From assembly GCF_002008345.1 (NCBI RefSeq), contig NZ_MRAE01000001.1:161750-225749 (forward strand): a DNA stretch of 64,000 nt. The letters are read 5' to 3'. Shown one piece after another: positions 8,401-16,394 of the stretch (positions within the stretch are counted from its first letter, which is position 1; each line of letters begins with the position of its first letter). A model generated the notes under the pieces. It did no database searches and was not told the origin of the DNA. It saw only the letters and a list, made by a program, of their open reading frames with translations. Origin of the DNA: Clostridium tepidum (GTDB lineage: Bacteria > Bacillota > Clostridia > Clostridiales > Clostridiaceae). Both the position numbers and the translations under genes were made by a program.

Positions 8401-8940
8401 ATGTATAAATTACTTGAGAAATATAGAAATGGGGATGTAGAGGCTTTGAGTAAAATTATAGAAAATTTTGTTCCTCTTATATTAAAAGAAGCTTCAAAAT
8501 GGAGAATACAATGTTATGAATATGAAGATTTAGTGCAACATGGGTATCTTTCAGTTATAAAGGCTGTTAATATGTTTAAAGGTGAAGAAAGCAAGTTTGT
8601 TCCTTATTGTATAAATGCAATTAAAACAAATTATAAAGCTCTATTAAAAGGGGAGATAAAGCACCATAGAGAAATACCTAATGAAAATATATTAAATAAA
8701 GGCAATGAGTATATGTTTACCATAGAGGATGAAATAATAGCCTATGAAAAAATAAAGGAGATATATGAAGCATTAGATGCGCTTACTTTGGAAGAAAAGA
8801 ATATCATAAATGATTTTTATTTTAAGAATAAAACAATAGATAAAATTGCTAAAGAAAATAATAAAAGCTATAACAATATAAGATATAAAAAAGATAAAAT
8901 AATAAAAAAACTACAATATACTTTGGGAAAGAATATATAA
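8401..8940 (+). CDS. Small sigma-70 family factor
   Basis: A 179-residue protein with a region 2-like N-terminal half (YEDLVQHGYLSVIKAVNMF, about 40-58) and a region 4 helix-turn-helix at the C-terminus (LTLEEKNIINDFYFKNKTID and IAKENNKSYNNIRYKKDKII). Size and two-domain layout resemble phage/plasmid-type and UviA/TcdR-like sigma factors; I cannot assign the exact subgroup. AGGGGG lies 7 bases before ATG. It is followed by YvrJ, DUF1659 and DUF2922 genes, likely targets or partners. Confidence 0.75.
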   Translation: MYKLLEKYRNGDVEALSKIIENFVPLILKEASKWRIQCYEYEDLVQHGYLSVIKAVNMFKGEESKFVPYCINAIKTNYKALLKGEIKHHREIPNENILNKGNEYMFTIEDEIIAYEKIKEIYEALDALTLEEKNIINDFYFKNKTIDKIAKENNKSYNNIRYKKDKIIKKLQYTLGKNI

Positions 8941-8942
8941 AT

Positions 8943-9071
8943 ATGAGTACAGATGATAGGGTATAGAGTAGGAAGTATAAGGCAGAGATGAAGCTGATAC
9001 TAGATAATATATATAGCATAAAGAGATACTCGAAATTTTGTGATGATGAAAGAAACAAGGATAGTAGATGA
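8943..9071 (+). pseudogene. Possible small gene interrupted by TAG
   Basis: Starting at ATG 8943, two bases after the sigma-factor stop, a 42-codon frame reads MSTDDRV, then TAG, then continues in frame as SRKYKAEMKLILDNIYSIKR to TGA at 9071. Continuity of charged/hydrophobic composition suggests one gene with an amber mutation, but there is no ribosome binding site I trust and no family recognised. Confidence 0.25.
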
Positions 9072-9136
9072 TATGGTAGTGGACAAATTAAATTTTTTCT
9101 GTACTTTATAATCTTATAAAAGGGTTGGTGGATTCC

Positions 9137-9316
9137 ATGTATGACCAATTAGTAATGCTTATAAGTAATGTGGGATTTCCTATAGCGGTTAGTTTATATC
9201 TTTTATTAAGGATAGAAAAAAAGCTGGAGGAATTGACTAAAGCTTTAAATTCCCTTGATAAATCTATACTTTCAGCTATAGAGCACCAAAAAGATGAGTA
9301 TTTCACTAAAAAGTGA
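9137..9316 (+). CDS. YvrJ family small membrane protein
   Basis: A 59-residue protein with one N-terminal hydrophobic helix (LISNVGFPIAVSLYLLLRIE) and a charged coiled-coil tail; ISNVGFPIAV is the YvrJ family signature. ATG at 9137 has GGTGG 6 bases upstream; in-frame TTG 9125 and GTG 9128 are less likely. In Bacillus subtilis yvrJ lies in the SigO/RsoA region, so its place after a small sigma gene here is suggestive. Function unknown; holin-like roles have been discussed for related small proteins. Confidence 0.75.
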   Translation: MYDQLVMLISNVGFPIAVSLYLLLRIEKKLEELTKALNSLDKSILSAIEHQKDEYFTKK

Positions 9317-9330
9317 GATACTCATTTTTA
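9295..9330 (+). terminator. Terminator overlapping the YvrJ stop codon
   Basis: Stem TGAGTATTTCACT / AGTGAGATACTCA around a short A-rich loop, followed by TTTTT. It covers the last codons of the gene. Confidence 0.8.
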
Positions 9331-9458
9331 AAAGATTGTATTATCTTACTAATAAAAATTATAAATTTATTAGTTAAGATAACTATTTTATATTTGGGGG
9401 ATATAAATAAATATGCTAATATTTTAATTTAGTAATTCCGCAGGGTAAGGGGATTATT

Positions 9459-9548
9459 ATGGGACGATATATATTACTTTTAATGTTTTTAATGGATTTT
9501 ATTTGGTGTTGGTTTGCTAAAGAGGAAATAGTTATAGATGTACAATGA
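9459..9548 (+). CDS. Putative 29-aa hydrophobic peptide
   Basis: ATG at 9459 is preceded by AAGGGG at a spacing of 7. The peptide begins MGRYILLLMFLMDFIWCWFA and ends in a charged tail (KEEIVIDVQ): one membrane helix with Trp and Cys. It lies between YvrJ and DUF1659 genes, so it may belong to the same module. No family recognised. Confidence 0.4.
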   Translation: MGRYILLLMFLMDFIWCWFAKEEIVIDVQ

Positions 9549-9704
9549 TATTAGGTAGCTTTTTATTTTACTATATTTTTATGTAAAAACTTTTTTAAGT
9601 AACAGTAGCTTAAAAAAATTTTAAAAAATTACTGCAATTTATATCTCTTAGTCATATATATAGGTGAAAACAAAAACAAACAAAAAACAAGGAGGTAACA
9701 AACC

Positions 9705-9926
9705 ATGGCAGTAAGTAAAAATCTTTTAGAAAAAAAATTGGCTATTTCTTATTCAGATGGACTAGATGAGAAAGGAAAGAACATAATAAAAAAAGCTACT
9801 TTTAAAAATGTAAAATTAACTGCAGAACCAGACGCTATTATGACAGTTATAGATTCAATAAGTCCGTTGATGCCAGAGGGCATATCAGAGGCCATTGTTG
9901 AAGAAAATTATGTTTTAATAAAATAA
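9705..9926 (+). CDS. DUF1659 family protein
   Basis: A 73-residue protein recognised by its length and pattern (SYSDGLDEKGKNIIKKATFK, then a TMTVIDSI-like segment). DUF1659 and DUF2922 genes usually occur as neighbours in Firmicutes. Excellent AAGGAGGT site 8 bases before ATG, implying strong translation. Preceded by a long AT-rich leader (9549-9704). Function unknown. Confidence 0.8.
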   Translation: MAVSKNLLEKKLAISYSDGLDEKGKNIIKKATFKNVKLTAEPDAIMTVIDSISPLMPEGISEAIVEENYVLIK

Positions 9927-10043
9927 CATTAAAATGACTAATGAGCAATTAACAATGGTAATTATTTAATGTACATTTTACAGTGATGATGGTAGTAATA
10001 ATTGAAAATTGATAATTGAAAGTTGAATGAGGGGGTATATTTA

Positions 10044-10271
10044 ATGAATACAAAGAGATATTTAAATCTAGTTTTCAAAACTGAAGAAGATACTAATGCA
10101 ACTATAAAAATTCCAAAGGTTAAAGATGACATAACAGAAGATGAAATAAAAAACTGTGGAAAAGCAATAATTGAGCAGAACATATTTGAAAGTAAAGCAG
10201 GGGATCTTTTATCACTTAAAGTTGCTAGGATTATAACAACAGATACAGAGGAAATTAAAATAAAAGAATAA
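10044..10271 (+). CDS. DUF2922 family protein
   Basis: A 75-residue protein (MNTKRYLNLVFKTEED start) that matches the DUF2922 pattern and is the usual partner of DUF1659. ATG at 10044 is preceded by GAGGGGG; the in-frame TTG at 10023 would place the ribosome binding site inside the gene. A strong terminator ends the unit. A 26-bp piece of its 3' half recurs at 11735-11760. Confidence 0.8.
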   Translation: MNTKRYLNLVFKTEEDTNATIKIPKVKDDITEDEIKNCGKAIIEQNIFESKAGDLLSLKVARIITTDTEEIKIKE

Positions 10272-10275
10272 TTTA

Positions 10276-10304
10276 AAAAGCTCTCACATTGTGGGAGCTT
10301 TTTA
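10276..10304 (+). terminator. Terminator of the DUF1659-DUF2922 unit
   Basis: AAAAAGCTCTCACA-TTG-TGGGAGCTTTTT: a GC-rich stem of about 11 pairs with a T run, five bases after the stop codon. Confidence 0.9.
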
Positions 10305-10404
10305 TAACTGAATTTTTAGGATTAGGTTAAGATTTATTAGAATAATTCTTTGAAAGAGTTAGTATGATATTTACAAAATAAATATAAATAAAATATATTT
10401 TTAC

Positions 10405-10845
10405 TTATCTATTTTCTACTATTATTCTTGCTACTTTTTCTGCTACTTCACCTGTAAATGCTATACATTGGTCCATATGTTCTTTTGAACCTAATTTCAT
10501 GTCTTTTGTTAGAAATCTACAGCAAAGACTTTTATGTTCTTTTTTGAAATCATCATGTAATTTTTTACTTAGTTCCATGGATTTTGAAACTGCAGGATCT
10601 TTTGCTTTTTTTCTACCAAACACCAGACCAAGTGCCATTATTCCACCTGCTATAGCGCCGCAAGTACATCCTGAACCGCCTATGCCAACTGGAAATCCTG
10701 ATGCCATAGCTATAGCATCATCTGAAACTTCTATTTTAAATTCATCTCTAATAGTTTTAACTACCGCTTCAGAACAATAAAAATCTCCATTTCTATAGTA
10801 ATCTTCAGCAACTTTTCTTATTTTATCAAAATCAATATTACTCAT
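10405..10845 (-). CDS. C_GCAxxG_C_C family putative redox protein
   Basis: A 146-residue protein with the conserved Cys pattern of this family: FYCSEAV (about C23), GCTCGAIAGG (about 59-68), SLCCRFLT (about 106-113) and a C-terminal QC (about C127). The family is thought to be redox-active or metal-binding from its Cys residues; no reaction is established. ATG has GGAGGT 6 bases upstream. Monocistronic and convergent with the DUF2922 unit. Confidence 0.85.
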   Translation of the reverse strand: MSNIDFDKIRKVAEDYYRNGDFYCSEAVVKTIRDEFKIEVSDDAIAMASGFPVGIGGSGCTCGAIAGGIMALGLVFGRKKAKDPAVSKSMELSKKLHDDFKKEHKSLCCRFLTKDMKLGSKEHMDQCIAFTGEVAEKVARIIVENR

Positions 10846-11054
10846 TATATTACCTCCAAAATTATTATTCAGTTGTAAACTATTTTTATTCTAAGATAAA
10901 GTTCATATCAATATGAATAAACTATTAATTATTGTAATATTCTACATTAAAAGTTATTTTCCTTCATTTTTCATAGTAGCTATTTTGCTAAGAATAATGT
11001 GCTTTTAATAATTCAGCTTTCAACTCATTTATTTTATAAATTAGATTTATCATT

Positions 11055-11116
11055 ATGACAAGTATAATTGTTAACATGACAAGTTTACTTGATAAAGGCG
11101 TAGAATATTATATAAT
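11055..11116 (+). promoter_or_regulatory. Autoregulatory-type operator and promoter
   Basis: ATGACAAGT occurs at 11055-11063 and 11076-11084; the second extends to the palindrome CAAGTTTACTTG. The operator overlaps TTGATA (11089-11094), 16 bases, TATAAT (11111-11116). This is a typical site for the small Xre regulator encoded downstream, which is itself frameshifted. Confidence 0.6.
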
Positions 11117-11146
11117 AAAAATATAATATGAGAGGAGATACTGTTG

Positions 11147-11452
11147 ATGAATAAAGAAGAAATACTAAAGAATAGTAAAAGAATAGGTCTAGATGAAAGA
11201 GAACAAAGTGTATATTTATCTTCATTTGGTTATGGTAATATTATTACAGTAATTTTATGTTTTTTATTTATTGTTATAAATGGAATAAAAGGTGAAAGTT
11301 ATTTTGAATTTATTACTATTACAGGAGCCTTAATGGCATCAACTAATTATTATAAACATAGAAAATTAGAAGATACAAAAAGTTTTTTGATAATATCAAT
11401 AATATCTGGATTTACAGCAATAATATCTTTTATAATATTTATTATAAAGTAA
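11147..11452 (+). CDS. DUF6442-like small membrane protein
   Basis: A 101-residue protein with a charged N-terminal segment (NKEEILKNSKRIGLDEREQS) and three hydrophobic helices (about 28-45, 55-70, 80-100). This layout next to a small Xre regulator is a common Firmicute pair; I recall the family as DUF6442. GAGGAG lies upstream; TTG at 11144 is a possible alternative start. Function unknown. Confidence 0.6.
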   Translation: MNKEEILKNSKRIGLDEREQSVYLSSFGYGNIITVILCFLFIVINGIKGESYFEFITITGALMASTNYYKHRKLEDTKSFLIISIISGFTAIISFIIFIIK

Positions 11453-11469
11453 TGAAAAAGGTTGATAAA

Positions 11470-11678
11470 ATGAACGAAAATTTGATTTTAAGAAACAAAT
11501 TGAAGGTAGCTAGAGCTGAAAAAATATATCTCAATCTAAACTAAGTGAAATGGTAGGTGTATCCCTCCAAACAATTAGTTCCATTGAAACAGGACAATTT
11601 TGCCCATCGGCGAAATTGGCTTTAGTAATTTGTATAGCCTTAGATAAAAAATTTGAAGATATTTTTTATTTTGATTAA
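11470..11678 (+). pseudogene. Frameshifted small Xre regulator
   Basis: The frame from ATG 11470 (MNENLILRNKLKVARAEK) stops after 23 codons. Adding one A to the six-A run near 11519-11524 restores a complete 69-residue Xre protein: ISQSKLSEMVGVSLQTISSI, then ETGQFCPSAKLAL and a FEDIFYFD end. Single-base loss in a homopolymer: real mutation or sequencing error. Co-transcribed with the upstream membrane protein gene. Confidence 0.8.
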
Positions 11679-11734
11679 GAATTAAGATAAGGTTATAGTA
11701 GGAAACAACAATATTCGGAAATAAAAGTGTAAAT

Positions 11735-11760
11735 TTAAAGTTGCTAGGATTATAACAACA
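11735..11760 (+). repeat. 26-bp relic of a DUF2922 gene
   Basis: Identical over 26 bases to 10216-10241 inside the DUF2922 gene (TTAAAGTTGCTAGGATTATA and six more). The surrounding bases do not match, so this is the trace of a second, decayed copy. Confidence 0.6.
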
Positions 11761-11765
11761 TATAT

Positions 11766-11978
11766 TCAACATAAAAGTAAATCTTTAAAATCTTTAATTT
11801 TAGAATTTAATTCTTCATTAGCATAATTTATCTTAAGGTCATGTATGGGATATTTATATTTGTTTAATTCAGATACTATAAAACTTTTATCGGATTCAGA
11901 TGAAGGAATTTTTACTTTAAAAGGATTGTCTTCAACATTAAACAATTGAGCATTCCAGTCAGAAAAAGCTCCATTAAC
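11766..11978 (-). pseudogene. Gene fragment of unknown family
   Basis: An open minus-strand frame of 70 codons without a start codon, with normal protein composition (VNGAFSDWNAQLFNVEDNPF ... FIVSELNKYKYPIHDLKINY). It is bounded upstream by TAA. It looks like the C-terminal part of a larger gene left behind by deletion. I do not recognise the family. Confidence 0.45.
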
Positions 11979-12033
11979 TTAAAAAACTCTTGATAAATTT
12001 TCACATATTTTTTTATTTTTGTGATACAATTAT

Positions 12034-12045
12034 GTTCTATAGAAC
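12034..12045. promoter_or_regulatory. Perfect 12-bp palindrome GTTCTATAGAAC
   Basis: Lies 37 bp before the start of the following small gene, where a regulator would act. Half-site order (GTTC-N4-GAAC) is the reverse of a LexA box. Confidence 0.35.
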
Positions 12046-12081
12046 AAATGATATTTATTAAAAATACGGAGGATAAACAAA

Positions 12082-12321
12082 ATGAGAAAGGTGTACAAAA
12101 ACCCAAAAGAATTAGCTATATGCTTAAAAGATTTAGTGGATTTATATTTAGATGATCTTATGACTTATGAAAAGTTAGAAGAAAAAGTTTCTAAAATAGT
12201 TGAGGCTAACAAAAATAGCATATATAAAAATGGCGATATAAATACTAAATTAGCTAATGTGTTAGGGGATTTAAGAATAGATGTTATAAATAAAATAGTA
12301 GATGAAAAAATTGAAAAATAA
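12082..12321 (+). CDS. Conserved clostridial small protein (TIGR04540-like)
   Basis: A 79-residue soluble, helical, charged protein (MRKVYKNPKELAICLKDLVD start). I recall this as a small clostridial family named TIGR04540, without known function. GGAGG lies 7 bases before ATG, and a palindrome sits in the promoter region. Ends at a strong terminator. Confidence 0.6.
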   Translation: MRKVYKNPKELAICLKDLVDLYLDDLMTYEKLEEKVSKIVEANKNSIYKNGDINTKLANVLGDLRIDVINKIVDEKIEK

Positions 12322-12368
12322 ATTGTCTTAAAATTTATAATAATATAAATTATATTGATTTATAAATA

Positions 12369-12423
12369 AAATCTAGTGAAAATTTACGATTTACCTATCC
12401 TAAAATTTTCACTAGATTTTTTA
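12369..12423 (+). terminator. Strong terminator
   Basis: Stem AAATCTAGTGAAAATTT pairs with AAATTTTCACTAGATTT (12369-12385 and 12403-12419) and is followed by TTT. Large loop of 17 bases. Confidence 0.85.
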
Positions 12424-12654
12424 TAGCTCTCATTTTTATTTTAATATTAATCTTATCTGATTGGTTTTTCAAAACTAGGTGTTGAGATATTGTTTATTTT
12501 AATTTTTATTTTTACAATTATATTAATTATATAATAACACTCTAAATAATTTGGAGAATATTACTATATATTACTGTGAAGATATGAAAAACTATCCACT
12601 ATTAAACTATAACAAAATGTAATGAAAAGGTTGGTGTATATTACTAAAAGCAAT

Positions 12655-12763
12655 TTGACTTATGTTAATAAAATGCTATAATTGTGTGTGGAATTTGTTA
12701 AAATTAGATAAATATTTACTTTTAAAGTCATAAATATACAAAAAGTGCCATAAGAATATTCTT
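12655..12763 (+). promoter_or_regulatory. Promoter and palindrome of the ABC transporter operon
   Basis: TTGACT (12655-12660), 16 bases, TATAAT (12677-12682). Downstream in the leader AAGAATATTCTT (12752-12763) is a perfect palindrome followed by a further AATATTCTT. The leader to the first start codon is about 310 bases; nothing else is recognised in 12424-12998. Confidence 0.55.
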
Positions 12764-12998
12764 AATATTCTTGAAATTCACTATGCATCAGAGTATATTT
12801 ATCGAATAATTATTTGATTTTATACTCTTAACCTATTGTGTAAACGTTGTTTCTATCAAATCTAAGATTTTGACTATATGATTTTATTCAAGGTGAAAGT
12901 AAAGACTGAGTTAGTGAATAAATATAAGCAAGTAATTTAGATAAATCAAAATAGACCTAATATGTTAATTATATTATATGAATTGGAGTGTATATAGA

Positions 12999-14084
12999 AT
13001 GCTAACAGATGAAATGACTAAAGAAACTGACATTAAGTCAAAAGAAAAAATAAACTTATCTACAAATAAGATTACTCGACAACAATTGCTTGAATTGGAG
13101 CAAAAAAAGAAGACAAACTTTCAAAAAATACTGGATATATTAATTGTTTTAATGCCTGTAATATGTGGTATTATTTCTATTTTAGAATATTAAGTTATTG
13201 AAAATTTAAATTTAAATAGAAAGCCAAACACATACTTAGGATTTCTATTTATACTTATAGGAATGTATTTAGTTAATCTTTTTATAGGGGTTTTTAAATT
13301 TTCTCGTGGCAATAAAAATATGTTTCAAAAGATTCGTTATAAAGCGCCCTTATATTCAGTGCTATTTTTGTTGTTAGCTCTTTACGACTATTTAACTTTA
13401 AAAACTGGTATATTAACACAACCTTTTCTTCCTTGTTTAAATTCTATAATCAATATAGCTTGGGAAGATCGTAGACACTTACTTATTAGTGCTATGCATA
13501 CATTACGATTATTATTTATAGGTTATTTTATTGGAGTAATTGCAGGACTTATTACAGGTATTACTTGTGGATATAATAAGAAAATTCGTTATTGGGTTGA
13601 CCCTATTATTAAATTTTTAGGACCTATTCCTACATCAACTTGGATTCCTATAATTATGGTTATTTCAAATTCACTTTTTGTAGGAGCAATTTTTATTATA
13701 TCCTTGGGAGTATGGTTTGCTGTAACTGTTGCATCAATGACAGGGATATCCAATGTGGATAGGGATTATTTTGAAGTTGCAAAAACATTAGGTGCTTCTG
13801 AGAGTCAGTTAGTATTTAAAATAGCTATCCCTCACCCCATGCCAAGTATTTTGCAAGGTATGACTCAAGGAATGAGTACAGCCTGTACCGCTATTATGAT
13901 AGCAGAAATGTTGGAGGTTAAAGCAGGTCTTGGGTGGTATATTACTTGGGCAAAATCCTGGGCATCTTATGACAAAATGTTTGCTTCCTTATTTATAATA
14001 TGTTTGATTTTTACATTGGTAACAAAAACCCTTAATCTTATCAAAAAGAAAGTATTGCGTTGGCAGATTGGAGTTGTGAAATAA
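12999..14084 (+). pseudogene. ABC transporter permease interrupted by a stop codon
   Basis: Binding-protein-dependent permease of the nitrate/sulfonate/taurine class. An N-terminal part (MLTDEMTKETDIKSKEKINL ... one membrane helix) runs from ATG 12999 to TAA 13191-13193; the same frame continues without further stops to 14084 through a second helix, the linker IRYKAPLYSVLFLLLALYDY and the permease core with the EAA-type loop (EVAKTLGASESQLVFKIAIP). Same-frame continuity and known long N-termini in relatives suggest one 361-residue gene with a nonsense mutation. A shorter product from ATG 13263 (273 aa) is possible but has AGGA directly against the ATG. Confidence 0.65.
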
Positions 14085-14840
14085 ATGGCTGAATCAGTAG
14101 TTTTAAAATTAGAGTCTGTTTCTAAAAGTTTTGCAAAGGTAGAAAAAGATGAAATTACCAATGCACTTAAGGATGTTAATATAGAAATGCAAAAAGGGGA
14201 ATTTATTAGTCTTGTTGGTACATCAGGTTGCGGAAAATCAACAATACTTCGCTTAATTGCAGGATTAATAACCCCTACTACGGGTAAAATAACATTAAAT
14301 GGTAAGGAGATTACAGGTCCTGGTCCAGAACGTGGATTAGTGTTCCAAAAGGCAACACTATTTCCATGGCTTACAGTAGAAAAAAATATTAGATTTGGCT
14401 TGGAGTTAAAAAATAAATCTAAAATTAATCAAGAAAAAGTAAATAATATGATAGAACTAATTGGACTTCAAGATTTTAAGGATGATTATCCAGGACAACT
14501 TTCAGGGGGAATGGCTCAGCGTGTATCCTTGGTAAGGACGTTGATTAATGAACCTGAAATTTTAATGCTAGATGAGCCTTTGGGTGCTTTGGATGCTTTT
14601 ACTCGTATGAATATGCAAGATGAAATTATTTCCTTTTGGAAAGAGAACAAACAGCTTACTATCATGGTAACTCATGATATTGATGAAGCAATTTACATGG
14701 GGACAAGGGTTATAGTTATGGAAGCAAATCCAGGGAGAGTTAAAGCAGATATTCCTATTAACTTAGAGTATCCACGTAATCGTAGTCATATAAGTTTTAC
14801 AGAATATCGTAATAAAATTTTGACTATGCTTAATTACTAG
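14085..14840 (+). CDS. ABC transporter ATPase (SsuB/TauB-like)
   Basis: A 251-residue importer ATPase. Walker A GTSGCGKST (45-53), Q-loop at FQKATLFPW, signature LSGGMAQRV (139-147), Walker B ILMLDEP and a switch His in VTHDID. ATG follows directly on the permease stop codon. It energises the permease upstream and the lipoprotein downstream. Intact, unlike both partners. Confidence 0.88.
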   Translation: MAESVVLKLESVSKSFAKVEKDEITNALKDVNIEMQKGEFISLVGTSGCGKSTILRLIAGLITPTTGKITLNGKEITGPGPERGLVFQKATLFPWLTVEKNIRFGLELKNKSKINQEKVNNMIELIGLQDFKDDYPGQLSGGMAQRVSLVRTLINEPEILMLDEPLGALDAFTRMNMQDEIISFWKENKQLTIMVTHDIDEAIYMGTRVIVMEANPGRVKADIPINLEYPRNRSHISFTEYRNKILTMLNY

Positions 14841-14873
14841 GAAATCTATTTATTAATAAATATAATGTGTACA

Positions 14874-14894
14874 AACCTTCGTTTAACGAAGGTT
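14874..14894 (+). promoter_or_regulatory. Intercistronic hairpin
   Basis: AACCTTCGTT and AACGAAGGTT form a ten-pair inverted repeat with no T run, between ATPase and lipoprotein genes. Such hairpins often stabilise the downstream binding-protein mRNA. Confidence 0.6.
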
Positions 14895-14923
14895 AATTTA
14901 TAAATAAAAAGGAGAGAAATACT

Positions 14924-15974
14924 ATGAAATTAAAAAAAAACACTGGGTATTTTAATTACTACAGCCATTATGTTTTCTATGGTTGCTTGTAACAAAGGAA
15001 ATAAAGCAGATTCAAAAGCTACAAGCAATGCTAATACTGCCACAACAAAGGAATCAGAGCTTGAAGCTATGAAAAAAGAACCTGCATACGGCAAACCTGT
15101 GAAATATTGGTTATCAGATGGTTGTACTTCTGGACCTGTAGTAGCTGATAAATTAGGATATTACAAAGAAGCTGGTCTAAAAGCTGAAGGAGTTAAGGGA
15201 AGTTCTTATACTGAAGCACTTGGTACTGGTGCTACAGATGTAGCTGTTGGACACATTGCAACTATGTTAGTTCCTGCAACAAATGGGGTTAACTTAACTT
15301 TTGTAGGTGGTGCCCATGTTGGTTGTAAATCTATATATGTTTTAAATGACAGTAAATACAAGAAAACAGTAGATATGAAAGGCACAAAAATTGCTGTTCC
15401 TAATGGAATTGGTGCTTCAGACTATAATATTACAGCATTACTATTAAATGCTGATGGTGTGAATCCACTTAAAGATGTTGAACTAACACAAGTAGAAACA
15501 AGTGCTTGTATAGCTGCTATGGAAAGAAAAGAAATTTCTGGTGCATTATTATCAGATACATTTGCCTATGATATGGTTAAAGAAGGAAAACTAAGAAGGG
15601 TTCGTTCATTAACTTATGATAAGGATTTCCAAACACAACCTTGTTGTGTTATTGCAATGAATGCAACTTATGTAAAAGAAAACCCAATCCATGCTAAACT
15701 TATTGCATCTTGTGTAAAGAAAGCTCATGAATGGATGCGTAATAATCCAGAGGAAGCTACTCAAATGCTACTTGATGAAGGGCTAAATAGTGGTTCTTTA
15801 GAAAAAAATGTTGAGCTAAATAAAACTCTAAAATTTGGTCCTACAGATGAATTTACTGAGGCTGGATTAAGAAAAATAGCCAAAGAATATATAAAACTAG
15901 ACCTTATTACTTCAACAGACAATATTGAAGACGTAATGTCAAAGGTTTGGAATCCTCAAGCACCTGAAAAATAA
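14924..15974 (+). pseudogene. Substrate-binding lipoprotein with frameshift in its signal peptide
   Basis: NMT1/SsuA-like solute-binding protein. ATG 14924 has a good GGAGAG site, but the nine-A run at 14932-14940 throws the frame; with eight A it reads MKLKKTLGILITTAIMFSMV then AC, a classic lipobox with Cys at +1. The mature part (from 14970, 334 codons) is intact: DGCTSGPVVADKLGYY, then AVPNGIGASDY. Several Cys (GCTSGP, HVGCKS, TSACIA, QPCCV) are unusual for the family. The substrate is unknown. A homopolymer shift could be a mutation, phase variation, transcriptional slippage or a sequencing error. Confidence 0.75.
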
Positions 15975-15998
15975 ATATATTAACTAAGGAGTATTATC

Positions 15999-16393
15999 GT
16001 GAAAAGAAAAATTATATCAGTAATTTCAATATTATTATCTATTTTGCTTGCTATATGTCCATGGACTTTATTTAAAGCTTGTCCAACAACAAAAAAAGTT
16101 ATGAAATGTCATTGGTGTTGTAAGGCGATAATTCCTATAGCCATTATTTTGATAATAATAGGGATTTTTCAGTTAGTAAGTAAAATAATGAGTCTTTAAA
16201 AATCCTTAATATAATAGCTGCAGTATGTTTTATAATGCCAATTTTATTAACTACCATTCTAATTGGTGGATGTATGAAAGCAGAAATGGCATGTAATGTT
16301 GTAACATTCCCAATTATTAACACCCTATCAGTAATTGGTATTATAATTAATTTGATAGGTTTATTTTCAAAATTTTCAACAAAGGAAGTTTAA
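15999..16393 (+). pseudogene. DUF4418 membrane protein, frameshifted
   Basis: GTG at 15999 has AAGGAG upstream. The first frame gives ICPWTLFKACPTTKKVMKCH and two membrane helices, ending at TAA 16197-16199. The second half continues in another frame (ILNIIAAVCFIMPILLTTIL, IGGCMKAEMAC, final helix) to 16393, as in full-length DUF4418 proteins of about 130 residues with four helices and paired Cys. The break is at CTTTAAAAATCC. No classical slippery heptamer in frame, so mutation is more likely than programmed shifting. Confidence 0.7.
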
Positions 16394-16394
16394 T

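Noticed and set aside
5284..10271. Complete prophage
   Set aside because: No integrase, terminase, capsid or tail genes and no attachment-site repeats found; called a phage-like remnant or accessory block instead.
12034..12045. GTTCTATAGAAC as a LexA box
   Set aside because: Half-sites are in reversed order compared with GAAC-N4-GTTC, so it is listed only as an unassigned palindrome.
16185..16210. Programmed -1 frameshift in the DUF4418 gene
   Set aside because: No X-XXY-YYZ heptamer in the correct frame and no obvious downstream stimulator; a mutation is simpler.
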